NCBI GenBank assembly: GCA_013396655.1
Contig: WBMV01004137.1
Location: 3,651,838-3,715,837 of the forward strand
Length of the DNA stretch: 64,000 bases
Direction: 5' to 3'
From: Campylorhamphus procurvoides
Taxonomy: Eukaryota; Chordata; Aves; Passeriformes; Dendrocolaptidae
In this document: positions 1 through 12,246 of the stretch, piece by piece
Layout: every line of letters starts with the position of its first letter
Numbering within the stretch: the stretch's first letter is position 1
Made by a program: the position numbers and the translations under genes
The notes under the pieces: generated by a model
Database searches by the model: none
The model's input: the letters and a program-made list of their open reading frames with translations, nothing else
Told to the model about the DNA's origin: nothing

Positions 1-540
1 ATCCGCCCCGCCGCCCCTGCGCGATCGCGGCCGCCTGCGCGGAGCACCGGGGGACATGGCTCCGCTGCCGCTCCTGCTGCTGCTGCTGCTCGCCCACCGC
101 GGGCTCGGGGCCGCCGCCGGCCGGGGGCAGGCGGAGCGCGGCCAGGAGCGGGCGCTCGGAGGGAGGCAGCCGATTTACAACCACATCAAGAGCCGGGAGC
201 CCCCGGCGGCCCCGCGGAGCCGCTCCGCGGAGAGCACCATCTTGGCGCAGCGGCTGGCCGAGGAGGTGCCCCAGGACGTGGCCTCGTTCCTCTACACGGG
301 TGACTCGCGGGAACTGCGGCGGGCGAACTGCTCCGGGCGGTACGAGCTGTCCAGCCTGGCCGGCAAGGCGCGCCTGGCCGCGCACCCCTCCCTGCACGGC
401 GCCCTGGGCACCCTCACGCACGCCACCAACCTGCTCAACATGATCCTCCAGAGCAATAAGTCGCGGGAGCAGAACTGGCAGGAGGACCTGGAGTGGTACC
501 GCGCCTTGATCCGCAGCCTGCTGGAGGAGGACCCCAACAT
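1..540. promoter_or_regulatory. GPR158: CpG island over the GPR158 5' leader and exon 1
   Basis: The first roughly 540 bases are strongly GC-rich and dense in CpG, unlike the AT-rich remainder of the window. The density thins out within the second half of exon 1. It covers the visible 55-base leader and the start codon, the usual position of a CpG-island promoter at a brain-expressed receptor gene. No TATA box is visible, and the transcription start and core promoter probably lie left of position 1. The island is read directly from base composition; promoter function is inferred. Confidence 0.8.
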
Positions 541-927
541 CTCCAGGGCAGCTATCACCTTCAGCACGGAGCCTTTCTCCTCCACTCCCCAGGTGTTCCT
601 CCAGGCCAGCAGGCACGAGAGCCTGGTTCTCCTGCAGGACTTGTCCTCCTCAGCTCACCGCCTGGCCAATGCCTCTGTGGAGACAGAGTGGTTCCATGGC
701 TTGAAGCGCAAGTGGAGGCCACACCTGCACAGGAAGGTCTTAAACACGGGCCCCAAAACTTTGGAGAACAGCTGGAAGAGGCGCGAGAGCTTCGCTGCTG
801 ATAAGAACCACATCAGGTGGTCCTCGCCATACCTGGAGTGCGAGAATGGGAATTACAAACCCGGCTGGCTAGTGACTCTCTCGGCGGCTTTCTACGGGCT
901 GCGGCCAAACCTGCTCCCCGAGTTCAG
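56..927 (+). CDS. GPR158: GPR158 (metabotropic glycine receptor), coding exon 1
   Basis: First coding exon of the class C receptor GPR158/mGlyR, a plasma-membrane receptor of neurons. In the known family, glycine binds the extracellular Cache domain and controls the RGS7-Gbeta5 complex held at the cytoplasmic tail. The exon gives 290 codons plus two bases. Residues 1 to about 19 form a leucine-rich signal peptide. A low-complexity linker follows, and the conserved block starts near residue 60 (TILAQRLAEEVPQDVAS). Cache-domain hallmarks include ANCSGRYEL (90-98), THATNLLNMILQSNKSREQN (121-140), AAITFST (165-171), ETEWFHGL (209-216) and YLECENGNYKPGWLVTLS (259-276). The SRE and ECEN segments match regions reported to line the glycine pocket. 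N-glycosylation sequons lie at N91, N134, N161 and N205. The start ATG has G at -3 and +4 (a strong Kozak context) and directly precedes the signal peptide. The donor GTAGGA follows at 928, and the split arginine codon is completed by exon 2. GPR179 is the nearest alternative but fits less well. Confidence 0.96.
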
Positions 928-3900
928 GTAGGAGAAGTTGTGCTTGCTTTCCATCGAGAAGGGGGTCAGGGTGGGGGTTCGGTTCTGCCCCTCCCCAGGA
1001 AAGGTCTCCGCAGTGACCTGATCCAGCCCCGCCGCACGGGCTGCTCAGTCACCCCGCAGAGCATCCTCGGGCCTTCCTGCTGAGCTGCACCTCCCTGTGC
1101 CTTAGGGCATGTTGCTCCGTAAAAGAATGCCTGTCACCTCCGTCTGTAACACAGCCTTTGCTTTACCTGCTCCCATTGAAGCAGGTGTGCAGGTGTTGCG
1201 TCCCTGGTGTGTTGTGATGGGGACAGGAGGGCAGCGGCTGCCGGCTGAAGTTTATTTCTGCCTGCAAGAGGAAAATATTTACCGAGGTGTTATTTCTTAA
1301 TATACCTAGCTTAACCCCAGCTATGATTTTAACCAGCTGGGAAACGACGCTGTTGTGCTGGTAAGCTGCAGTTTCTGGTCTCCAGAGCACATCCACTGTG
1401 GGGTGCTCAAGCCTGGTCAGTGGTCAGTACACTTGTAGGTAAATAAGTGTTGGTAACTGCAGTTCCGTCATAGTGCATGTGGCTAAACCTGAACTGGTGG
1501 GAGGGAAGCATTCCTTAGGACATGTCTGGCTACATAGATGTGTAGTTGATACCTGGCATATGTAAAGATTTGCTTATTTTTTATTGCTGTTAACCCGAGG
1601 ACTTTGCCACTGGTCTGTGTCTAGCAGAGAGGGGAGGGTATAAAGAGACTCTTTATGTCATTGTATTTTGACAGCAGAGAGATTTGTTCAAAGAATGAAG
1701 CAACCTGTGGGTTATTAGATGCCAGATTTTTTTCCCCCTGGCACTTATATGATGGGGTTCATGGGTACCTCTACCCATTGGGGAAGACCCACTGCCCAGA
1801 AGCGGCTGGCATTTGTCAGAGGGTGAGAAACCCACGGAATTTGCTTTGTGCTGTGAGTTAGTAGTAGTTAAAAACAGATAACAGTACATACCACAGAGAT
1901 TTTGCCCTACCTAGGTGGTCAGACAATAGTGGCTGTGAACACTGTTTTCTTGGCTTAGTCTGAAATTCAGTAGGATCAGAGAGGAATGAATGCAGTCATG
2001 AATCCTTGGGGAAAAAAATGATCTGTTGAATGGAGAGTGGCTGCTTATTTCTCTGTTGATTTTTTTTTTTTGCCTTGAAATTTTCACACTTATGGGGATG
2101 GTAGGGTTAAGGTAAAATGAGCTCATCTGTAGGCTCTTTGTTGCTGCATTCCTCTTGAGACCAAAACCCCAAAAGAGGTCTATTGCAGAGCTTTTCTGGA
2201 ATGTAGAAGGTCCGAAAAGTTCAGGAAACTTCTCATAGGTCATTGAAATGCAGTGTTTAACAGTTGATGAACTTCGGGATGAAAGTTAATGAAGGCTGAT
2301 ATTCTCTTGTTGAGGATATCAGAACCTGCAGAAATACCAGGCTGGAGGTGGAGTGGCAGCCACCAACCAGCTATCTGAGAATGTAAATTTTGGTATAAAG
2401 TGTAATTCAGAGAAGCGTCAATATTGACTTCAGTGACGAGGAAATTAACCTGTGTCTAAAGCTACAATCACAGTGCTGTGCCAGGATCCTGTGATGCCAG
2501 GATCTCAGTGGTGTAGGTTTCTGCTGCGATAGCTTTGGTGTGCAGAACACACCATGTCCGTTTTGGAGTAACCCTGGCCAACCAAGGCAACCAGTAGATG
2601 TCCTTCTGGATGCAGTACAGAGCACTGCCTTCCCTGCCTCACCTTCTCAGCCCCTGTTTGCCATGTGGGAGTCACTTCGGTTGAAGTAACAGAATAACCT
2701 GTTACAACTCTGATACTTCAAAGGGCATCCATTGAGCTCATCTAAGCTTGGAGAAGCACTTCTTGATTAGAGATGGAGTACGCTGTGCAAGTTCAAAGTG
2801 ATGAAATTACTGCAATACTGAACAGTTAGGACACATTTCTAAGAAAATGAGTTGGTATGTTTTTTGAAACTATTAAAGAAGCAGGTGGAAGAAGTACATT
2901 TATGAACACATGCATGCAATTAATCTGGCAAGGCTAAATGATAGTTCCTGTGTTTCCTAGTTTGAGGTACGTTACATGAAAGATGGGCTTCTAAGATAAA
3001 CTTATTTATTTGAGATACTGAGAAAGTAACTTTACAGCTACATAGGAAATACTACACACAAAATATGCTTCTTTCACGACTTGCAGTTTGTCTTAATATT
3101 TGCAGAATGTTTTCTATACTTGATAGGTACAGGGCCTCAGTGTGAGGTCTTAAGAGGAAAAATGATTTAATTGTGTGAGCATGCAATAGAAAAATGTAAA
3201 ATCTAATGTAGTTACTGGAAGATTAGTGTAAGTCACTGTAAGGCGCCTATTGAAATAAGCTTTACTTCTCCTCACCATCAGTCTTTGAGTGACACAATAT
3301 TTTGACTTTACACTCCTGTTTAAGGGCTATATGATAAGACAGTGTTTATTAATCTCCATCTTTTGAAAAAACTATGTTGGTTCTCCAAACAAAGTATCTT
3401 TGAACCATCTGTTAGGAAGATGTTAATGGATTAGTAAACATGCTCCTTCCATGTAATAATCTGACACAAGGTCAATGCTAATTTAGCGCATAGCACTTTA
3501 ATATTATTCTGACAGTTTATGGACTCTCATTGCTCCCATTAGGTTTATGGCATGGTACATGAGGGTAAGAGACATCCAGGAATATGTTGTGTGCATAGAA
3601 TAGAGTTCTTTCAGATGACAGAAGGAAAAGCCATTGCTCCTGCTTCTTGGTATCTCTTCCGCTGCAGCAACAGATGGGTATGTCATGTGGTGTAGCAGTG
3701 GAAGGAGCTTAATGAAGGCAATACTAATAATTACTCCTGGCTATGTTCAATACATGCTACTACTGCAATGCTGTTGTCAATGACATTCTCAAAGTGCAGC
3801 AAAAAGCAGCAAGCTTTGCTCTTAGCATTTTGAAGGATTTATGGTGTTTATGCTGGATCATGCAAGTGTCACAGCCCAGGGGGGCTCTTGCTGTCTTCAA

Positions 3901-6900
3901 TTTCACCTCCCCCGTTCCCAAGAGATTGCTACCACACTGTCCAAAGTGAAGGCCAAGGAGAAAATATAGTTGTTTAACTTGTCTTGCCAAGGCCAACACA
4001 GTAGGCCAATACTGAGATGAAGCAGAGAAGCAACTTGATTCTCCTGATAAATGTACCAGACGCTGTTCAGGCCCAGTGGGACCACATTGGCCCAGTACAA
4101 TGCTAAGCTAGCAGTGCTGGCTGGCTGCAGCTTCTTAGCAGTGCTTGATAGTATTTTGTTGTCTGCATTTGCTGGTCTTTGGTCCACCCAAAGTGCAAGG
4201 GAGAGAGCATTGTTACATGTTTACAAGATGCAGTGCAAGCTCTCATTCAGAAATGAGGATCTACAGAGACTAGAAGTAATCACTTGATGTTAACTATCCC
4301 TTCTCCTTTCTTAAGAAGTCCTAAACTGATGCAGTTTTCAGTGGGAATTCACCACCTAATGTGCCTAATCACTCTAAGCTCTAGTGCTGCAGAGGGTAGA
4401 GCACAAGAGCATTTGTCACAGATCTTCTGTGACCCTCCTCTGCTACTGCCTGTTGTACAGTGAGAGTGAACAATATTCCATGGTGCATGATGACCCAACT
4501 GGCCTCTTTGCAGTCCTGCTGAGAAAGTGGAAAGGTACGAGAAGCTGCGTGTTGTAAATACAATTCCTTTTGTAAAAGTATTTGCTTGGCCCCTGGACAG
4601 GAGATGGGAGGTGTTTTCATTGCTTCAGCTATCTAGGAGAGAAGTGGGGAAGATCACTTCTTGATCTGGAAGAAAGAGGACCAAGTACTCAGCCACTAGA
4701 AATACACAAACGTAAAAAGAAAGTCCTTCAGGGTCACAGAGTCACTCCTCTGCTGTTATAAGGCCACTCAATGTCATCAGTTGACAAATCTCCATCTTAA
4801 AGTAGGTGGGTTTCCCTCTTGACTCCTGCGTTCATTGGCATATCAGACCTAATTGCTGGATAGCTTCTGCTGAGTTCTGGTCTGAATTTATTCACAATCA
4901 GTTGTCATCCATTTATTCTGGTCCAGAACTTCTTTTTATCTCACTCTTGGTTGATGTTTACTGCCCTGACTTATTTATAGACAGCAGTCCTTTTCCACCT
5001 TTGTTTACTAGACTACACAAGCTGGCTTTCTTTAGACTCCTTTTGTAAGCTCTCTGTTGCCATGGTCCCTCTTCTCAAGTCTTTTTCCAGTATTTCCTGA
5101 GCATGGTTAGATTCTGGTAGCATGTTTCAGCCTTGTGCAGTGATATCAGTTATCCCCAAACTCTGATGAATGAGTTGCTGCTTTTGCAGTTCAAAAGGTT
5201 TTCTTGTGTGCTCTTCTCATTTTCTTTAATGTTGTGTTATGTCAACATTTTGGGAACTGGTCATTGGTCGCGCACTATTTCCCATCTAGGAGGTTTGGCT
5301 GTCTTCAGGATACAGAGGCAGAGGCATTTTTTTTCCCTTCCTACCACGCTCTGGCAAGTTTCTCACCAAATCCAGGACAATATTTACTATCTTTTTTTAA
5401 GGACTTTTGGGAGAATGCAATAGATTACAGTATTTATTATGGACTTTGGAGAGAATACAGTGTAATAATGTCTGTTTTGACAGATAGATACTTAGTCAGC
5501 AAGCTAAATGTTTGTTTGAGGTGGGTTCTTTGTTTGTTTTTGGTTTTAATTTATTTTATTTTGAATGGTGTCACAGTCTGGAGCATTTACAGATAACTTC
5601 ATTCTGAGGTTTGGCCGGATCAAGTATTACATCTTCATATTTTCTGTCTTCCAGAAGTTTGTTACTTCTCTCAATTATTTGAAAGGTAGTGCTTGATGCA
5701 AAGATAATCTTTGTTGCACAGTTAAATTGATCTGCTTCTTCCCTAAAGGCAGTGTAATGTAGTGATTTCCATTGTACTATTAGCAATGGCTGGGACCTCT
5801 CAGGTGTTAGGCTGTAATAGGACTCTTAAGGAAACATTACTGAAGGCAAATTAAACCATGGAGGTAGAAATACATATGAGAAATATGTAATTTCTTAGGG
5901 ATTATACATGATTTTATATTCTGCTAAATATTTCATAGCTATTAAATTGGTTGGTAAAAACCCCCCAAATGTAGACATGAAAAAAGAAGTTGTAAAAATT
6001 AGTAATTTTTTTCTTTTAAATGTGGATAATTTCTTTGTTTAGCCCCTTTTTTAAGTTTCTTGTCTAATCTTTCTTTAGTCTCAGTACTGAGCTAAAAAAG
6101 AAAATGCATTTTAACATTTTAAGGAGACTTTTTAATTTTTTGCGACATCATACTTTAGTTGTATAATCTTGAAAATATTTTAAAATGGTGTGATTGACAT
6201 TTTTAAATAATATGTCCTGGCCATTAACATGATTGAATATGTGGGTGGATTTAGAACAGGTTTTAAAAATGAAAAGGAATCATTTATTTCCTATGACTTC
6301 TCAAAGTCTTGGATTTATATTCCTCAAAAGAAGTTAGAACAAAAAAACTTCCTCTGATTTATTGTTTGCTTGTAAAAAACTCCAACATGTTTTAAGTATT
6401 CTCTAGGCAATCAATTATGTCTCTGCTCTCGTTTTTCATATGAGGTCATGGATAGGGATAGAAAATTGGATGGTGATGAAACATAGGAAAGGGAACACTA
6501 AGTAGTGATTTTACTTTTTAGAAACATGATTCAGCTTTCTTCAGTACTGGAGAAACAGAAGTGGGTCTTTAAAGAAAGAAGTTAAATGTGGTCATGAGAG
6601 GGTGAAAACACATGCTGCATTAATGTCCACAGTTATGTAGTGCATGTTAAGTTCCAATAAAAGGAGCTATTTTTTGGGTCAAACTGCTGTTTTTAACGCC
6701 TTTGTTCTCTACCCCCTTCCCCCTTGAGCAAGACTTCCAGCACAGCAGGTTATCAAAGCTCTTTTGAAGGGGATGAACATGTGGCAGTCCTTACTATCTG
6801 AAATTCAGGTCCAAGACTGTCATCTATTCTGTCTATTCGTGAATGCGGGCTGAGATAGAGAAATGTTCCTAAAGGTAAGAAAAAAAGCATTGCTGTGTTA

Positions 6901-9900
6901 GGTCAGATGAAAGGCTTACCTAGCTCTTGATCCAAAAGCAGTTTCTGTCAGGTACTTGAGGAAAAATATAAGAGCAGTGGAAGTGCTGAGTTCTCCTGTC
7001 ATGGTTATATCCAATTTTCCAATAATAAGCAATAAAAATAAATTGGTTTTGTGGACTCTATCTGAATGAGTATTGTTAGTAAGTATAGATTAAAGTGACC
7101 TTCATGATTCTAATTTGCTTTTCAACACATTTTTGTCTTTTACAGTGTAGTTTGGCATTGTATTCCATAATATATTTATATATGCCACAGTACCTATATA
7201 GTATGTCTTCCATAATTTTCTTATTTTAAATTTTCTTCATGAATGAAATGAGTCTACATTTGTTAGGATGTCCCACATTTTTTAATGAGCACTTTCCAAA
7301 GTGTTTTCTATTACATTTTTCTCTGTGTCAGCCAGATTTGCTTACGGTTTATATCGAGTATTTGTATCACCTGCAGACTTTGTCCATGGCCACCTGTGAA
7401 TGTGCCAAAGAGAGAAGGGATAGTTGTAATGCCTAGTTTGTTAATTGCCCTGCATTTTGAAAGCTGACTTTTGTTACATTGATACTTTCAAGAGTGATGA
7501 ATATTACTCAGTTTTGGCAAAAGCTGTCTCCACTCTGAGCAATTTTTGTATCTTGGTTGTGTGTTGACCTTAAAGATTCTACTTTGGCTTTCACATTTCT
7601 CAGGTATTTGAAATGTTTTTAATGATTAGAGCCTATACTTTTAGAGTGCTGGTTTTAAAAGATGTCTTTTAGTAGTTTTGTCTTATATTCTTGTAATTTG
7701 TATGTTCCATGTTCAGGTTTATGCCTTTCTCTTTTGCTTTTTTTATTTTTTTTTTTTTTACTGTTGACTTCCACTGACTTTTCAGTTTTAAAATAACCTT
7801 ATTACCTTTAAATAAGGGTTAGAGGGCTTGGTATAGTTATGCTATTCCTCCTGTGTAGGATTCTTCTATTTCAAAAGCTTTTCATGTTCCTAACCTCTTT
7901 TCTTCTATCATGTTCTGTACTGTTCCTCCAGAACTTTTCTTTCCACCTGTCTTTTTGACCCCATGGATAGTAATGGGAACATGGAAAAAAGAAAAAAGTG
8001 CTGGTTTCTTAGTAAGTAACTTGAATTTGGCTCCAGGACCATTTTTCATAGGGAGAATCTAATGTAAGTGGTACCTCACTATCACTGACATCTGAAATCC
8101 TATACAGGGTGATGCTTTGTGGCAGAGTTAAGATGCTAGCAGCAAGTTAAGTATCCTCAAGAAAAAAATATATTCACTGCCCTCAGAGTATCTAGGAAGC
8201 TCTCTGACTAAACTGCAGGGAAATCCCCAGAGAGGCAGCACTGCGTGCCATAAATCTGAAGGCAGATTTAGATCTGAAATAATTCTTCAGACAACAGAGG
8301 ATGCAGCTTTAAGTATTCTGCCCTTGTAGTACTGTTCCAAATGGCCTAGGGGGATTTTCTTTGCAGGTGAATCTTGTTTCATGTGCCCACACTGCTATAC
8401 CTTATTCTTCACTTAAGTTTATCTTTAGTGAAAGCTGGTTTTCCTATGAAAATGTTTCCTGAAAAGCAGCAGTTGTGCTATGGCTGGGTATTCAGCTAAG
8501 TCTGTCTGTGTCCTATTAGTAAGGAATTGGAGGTAACTCTGTGAGCAGATCAAAATCATCTATGTAATGTCCCAGTACCATTTATGAATCTAGCTGGATA
8601 TGCATAGTTTTAACAATGTCTAAGCGATGCAGAATCCAAAATCTGAGCTTTCAAAAGCAACTCAAACCTGCAGAAGCTGCTGTTTATCAGTAAGACTTAG
8701 AGCTGAAAGTAATTTGTGAATTTGACACCAGTATTATTTTTGGATGCTCAGTTGATGGTACATTGGAGGAGCCTCAGGTATCAGGTAGTATGTGCTATTT
8801 GAAAATTAATGTTCTTGAAAGTGTTAGCCTCCAAAATGTGTGGTCAGAAAAGGCATCTGCCCTGAAAACCTTGACTATCCTAAAAAGCAGTGGGCGATTT
8901 GTCTAGAGGTGTGGGCATTTGCAAATTTGAGATGGCTGTAGAGAACTTGTTTTTCTTATCTCCCTGTTCTGTGGTAAGGAGGACTTATGAAGGACAGCAT
9001 GTAGGGCTGAGTGAATATGGCAGCAAGAATCTAAGCAGCTGTTTACATTTGGGGAATGATGTCTGCTTCAGCATGTGATAACCATATCTTGTACCTTAAT
9101 TATGATTACTTGCAATGCTTACAGGTACAAAAATAAGTATATGAACTTCGAAGACAAACTTTGCTTGCTGAGCTGAGCTGTGATCACCTCTGTGCCAAAA
9201 TAGCTTTTGAAGATCTAGAGGACAAAAATATTGTTTATCACCATTTAAATGCTGGCAGGCTATTATTCTGTGCATTTCTGGCTTAAGCTGACTAGGAGGA
9301 AGAGAACATGCTCCTTTTTTAATGATGTAACAGTAGAGGCAAAAAAAATTATTCTGTAGATAGAGGTTTTACAACATGTTGTTACAATGAAATATTATAA
9401 CTACTGAAACTATCAAGAGAGCTAGTAGGTTGGGAAAATAAGCTTAAATCAATTTCTGGCACAGATTTCAAGGCAAACAGCATGCCAACAAACAGTGGTA
9501 CTGGAAATAAAGACAGACATTAAAGCCTCTTAAATCAAACCTCTGACCTGACAAAAAATCCTTGATGACATCATTCTTCAATGATTATCTGTTATGTTCA
9601 ATGCAACTAATTCTTTCTTAACTACATGGTTAAACATGAACATGCAATCCTTAAATATCTTTTTTTTTTTTTTTTTGTGAAAGGACTGTAAAACCGTGTC
9701 AGGAAACAAATATTTATTGTTATAAGGAGATTAACAAAATATACTTACCTGCCAGATGGTCCACAATTACCAGTAATATTGTTATTAACTTATGTCTGTG
9801 GCTTGGGTTCAGCCAGGCAGCGTTGTCAGTGTGGATGAATATGTGTTACTCTGATAAACTGAGTCTACTCTCATACCCTTGATATTTGTCTTGATTGCTT

Positions 9901-10884
9901 CTATCAAGATAGTAACACTGCCATTATTCCCAATTAGTTGAATAAATATAGCACAGGGAGTTGGTCCGTATACATTCTAGGAGGATGTGTTCTTCCATAT
10001 GTTCTGTTTTCCGAATGCTGAATCAAAAATAACTGAAAATGTGGGTGGCTAAGCAGGCTGTGCCAGCTACTGTATTAATCACAGATGAATTTCCAAAATA
10101 TATCATGTACATACTGGTGTACTCTGCGTGTAATAGCCATGGGGTACAGGTCTGAGGTGGTGCCTTAAAATGGCAAAGCATCCCTAATGAACACAATGGA
10201 AATCTTGTACCATCATGATGCTTTCTGTAAATGCCACATATATGCTCAAAGAAACTTTCCTTTTGAAAGTGTTATATCTGCAAGTTGTTGCAGACCCTAG
10301 TACTACTTCAGAACTGTGATGTTACCATGAAATATATATTGCAGGAGTCTAGTGAAAAAAAATAAATATACACCATGGGGAGGGGGGAATTGAAAGCCTG
10401 TGGTAGATTGGAGACTGTTAGGAGAGACTGCTTTTGTGTTCCTGCTTCTGGACTGTACTGTTTCTCCATACTGTAGATTTTCATCCCTTGCTGTAGAAAT
10501 TCATAAAGCTCTGAGAAAAGGCAAAACCAGAATGACTTAGCCCTATCAGAAGTTCAGGTCGTGCAGATGCAGATGAAGAATGTAGGTAGAAAAGTTTGTA
10601 TTGAGTTAGTGAAGATTGAGTTTTGTGAAAGACAAATGTTGTAAGAAATGTTTTAACTCAAGAGAAGCAAAAGGAAAATGTGCTTAGCTTGAAACAGAGG
10701 AATTCTATAGTATTTCTGGTGGAAGTATTGTGAAAATATTTTGAAATTAGTTGACTTTCAGGCCTGCATGAATTAACAGGGAGGTCCTGACAAAACTCAA
10801 GCATAAAATGAAAGTGCACAAGAGGTGGAAGGAGGATCAGGTAATCTGAGAGGAATATGACTGTGACCATGAACATCTCATATC
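928..10884 (+). other. GPR158: GPR158 intron 1, left part
   Basis: Intron sequence from the GTAGGA donor up to the first CR1 fragment. Base composition drops from the CpG island to AT-rich within about 1 kb. T-runs occur at 2060-2071, 7746-7759 (14 T) and 9660-9676 (17 T). The segment around 5900-6400 is especially AT-rich. Sense AATAAA sites occur (for example 6656-6661), but nothing marks them as used. Open frames here are short, overlap on both strands and match no protein I recognise. I see no RNA gene. Confidence 0.85.
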
Positions 10885-11050
10885 AACAACAGTGTGGCCA
10901 GCAGGACCAGGAAAGTTGTGGAGTCACCCTCCCTGAGGGTGTTTAAACATCCTGTAGTGGCACCGAGGGACATGGTTTAATGGTGGCTTTGGCAGTATTA
11001 TGTTAATGGTTTGACTCAGTGATCTTAAAGGTCTTTTCTAAGGTCTTTGC
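10885..11050 (+). mobile_element. CR1 LINE 3' fragment with internal deletion
   Basis: The segment starts with a CR1 coding-region stretch (agtgtggccagcaggaccag). Close to position 10915 it jumps to the CR1 3' end, with gttgtggagtcaccctccct, then ggacatggtttaatggtggc and the closing gatcttaaaggtctttt. In intact CR1 copies these two parts are a few hundred bases apart, so this copy carries an internal deletion. It is a dead fragment, in the same orientation as GPR158. Identification is from recognition of the CR1 consensus. Confidence 0.85.
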
Positions 11051-11077
11051 TGCTGAATGGAAAAGTGTACTTTATGA

Positions 11078-12246
11078 CAGAGGACGTTGAAAAGGCCAAG
11101 GTACTCAATGTCTTCCAAGCACTGCTGGCTGCTGAGCCTCACCTCAATTTCTGGGAAGGTGATAGAGCAAATCTTTGTGAAAACTACTTCTGAAACGCCC
11201 AAAGGAGAGGAATGTGATTGGGAGTAGTCAGCATGGGTTTATGAAGGTGAAATAGCATTTAACCAACCCAACAGCCTCCTGCGTACAGATGCTGGTGTCC
11301 AGCTGGAGGTCACTCTCTCTTGATATACCCCAGGGGTTAATACTGGAGCCAGTTTTAACACTTTCATGTGGTGGTCTGAACAATAGAGTACGGTGTTGTC
11401 TCAGCAAGTTTGCAGATGATAAAAATTGGGAGGAGTGGCTGAGAGATCAGACGTTTGTGTTGCCATTTGGTGGTCTGAAACAGGCTGGAGAAATGAGCAA
11501 ACAAGAACCTAGAAGTTCAGCAAAGGGAAATGCCAAATGATGCACCTGTGGACAAATAACTCCATGAACCAATGTACAGGCTGAGGGCTTTAATGACTGG
11601 AAAAGAAGCTTGGCAGAAGAGGCGTGGGGGATCCAATTTGACGTGAACACACCAATGTGTGCTTGTGGCAAAGAAGGCTGGCAGCCTGCTGGTCTGTGAG
11701 AGGAAGAGTTTTGCCAATGGGTTGAGGGAAGTGGTCCTCTTTACCCAGCCTGATGGGGCTCCATCAAGAGTGCTGTGCCCACTTCTGGGCTCCTCAGTAC
11801 AGGAGGCATGGATGTACCTAAGCAAATGTAGTGAACGGCCAGAAAGTTGGTTCACAATTGGAGCATCTGACAGACAAGAAGGGCTGAGCGATCTGGTACT
11901 GTTCCGCCTGGAGAAGAAAAGCTCCTGGGGCATTTTAAGGGTGTGTAAATACCCAGTGAAAAAGTGTTGACAGAGCCAGACGTTTCTCAGGCTCATTCAG
12001 GGAAACAAAAGAAAGTGCAAAAGGCACAAACTGAAATAGAGGAAACTTCATTTAAACATCAGTAAACTTTTTCTGTTACTGTGAGAGTGATCAGCCACTA
12101 GACCAGGTTTCCCAGAGCTGGTGAAGTCCCTGTTATTGGAGGCATTAAAAAAACAAACCCAACTGAATTGAGCCTGCTTTGATCAGGTGGTTGGATGGAA
12201 TGATCACAAGACATTTCTTGCAATGACAGTTGCTGTATGAATGTGA
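11078..12246 (+). mobile_element. Degenerate CR1 LINE fragment (reverse transcriptase region to 3' end)
   Basis: A longer, old CR1 copy in the same orientation as GPR158, beginning 27 bp after the end of the previous CR1. Recognisable stations in order are gacgttgaaaaggccaaggt, the motif region around the start of the reverse transcriptase (ctgggaaggtgatagagcaa, then cagcatgggtttatgaaggt), a Gly-Leu equivalent (ccccaggggttaatactgga), tttgcagatgataaaaattg, then the 3' half with cacttctgggctcctcagta and gagaagaaaagctcctgggg. The tail includes ccctgttattggaggcatta and ends near gctgtatgaatgtgat, the decayed form of the CR1 terminal repeat. Several frame breaks and internal losses mean no functional protein. 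The open frames seen on both strands here are fragments of this relic. Confidence 0.9.

Noticed and set aside
20..34. Overlapping rare-cutter-like sites (GCGATCGC and GCGGCCGC) at the window start, suggesting a cloning vector junction
   Set aside because: The sequence flows into the GPR158 leader and exon 1 with the same CpG-island composition. Such palindromes are expected in a CpG island, and no vector backbone is seen.
292..585. 97-codon minus-strand open frame over exon 1
   Set aside because: It is a shadow of GC-rich coding sequence on the opposite strand, with no recognisable protein.
11517..11996. 159-codon minus-strand frame and matching + frame at 11659-11970
   Set aside because: Both lie inside the degenerate CR1 and are by-products of that repeat.
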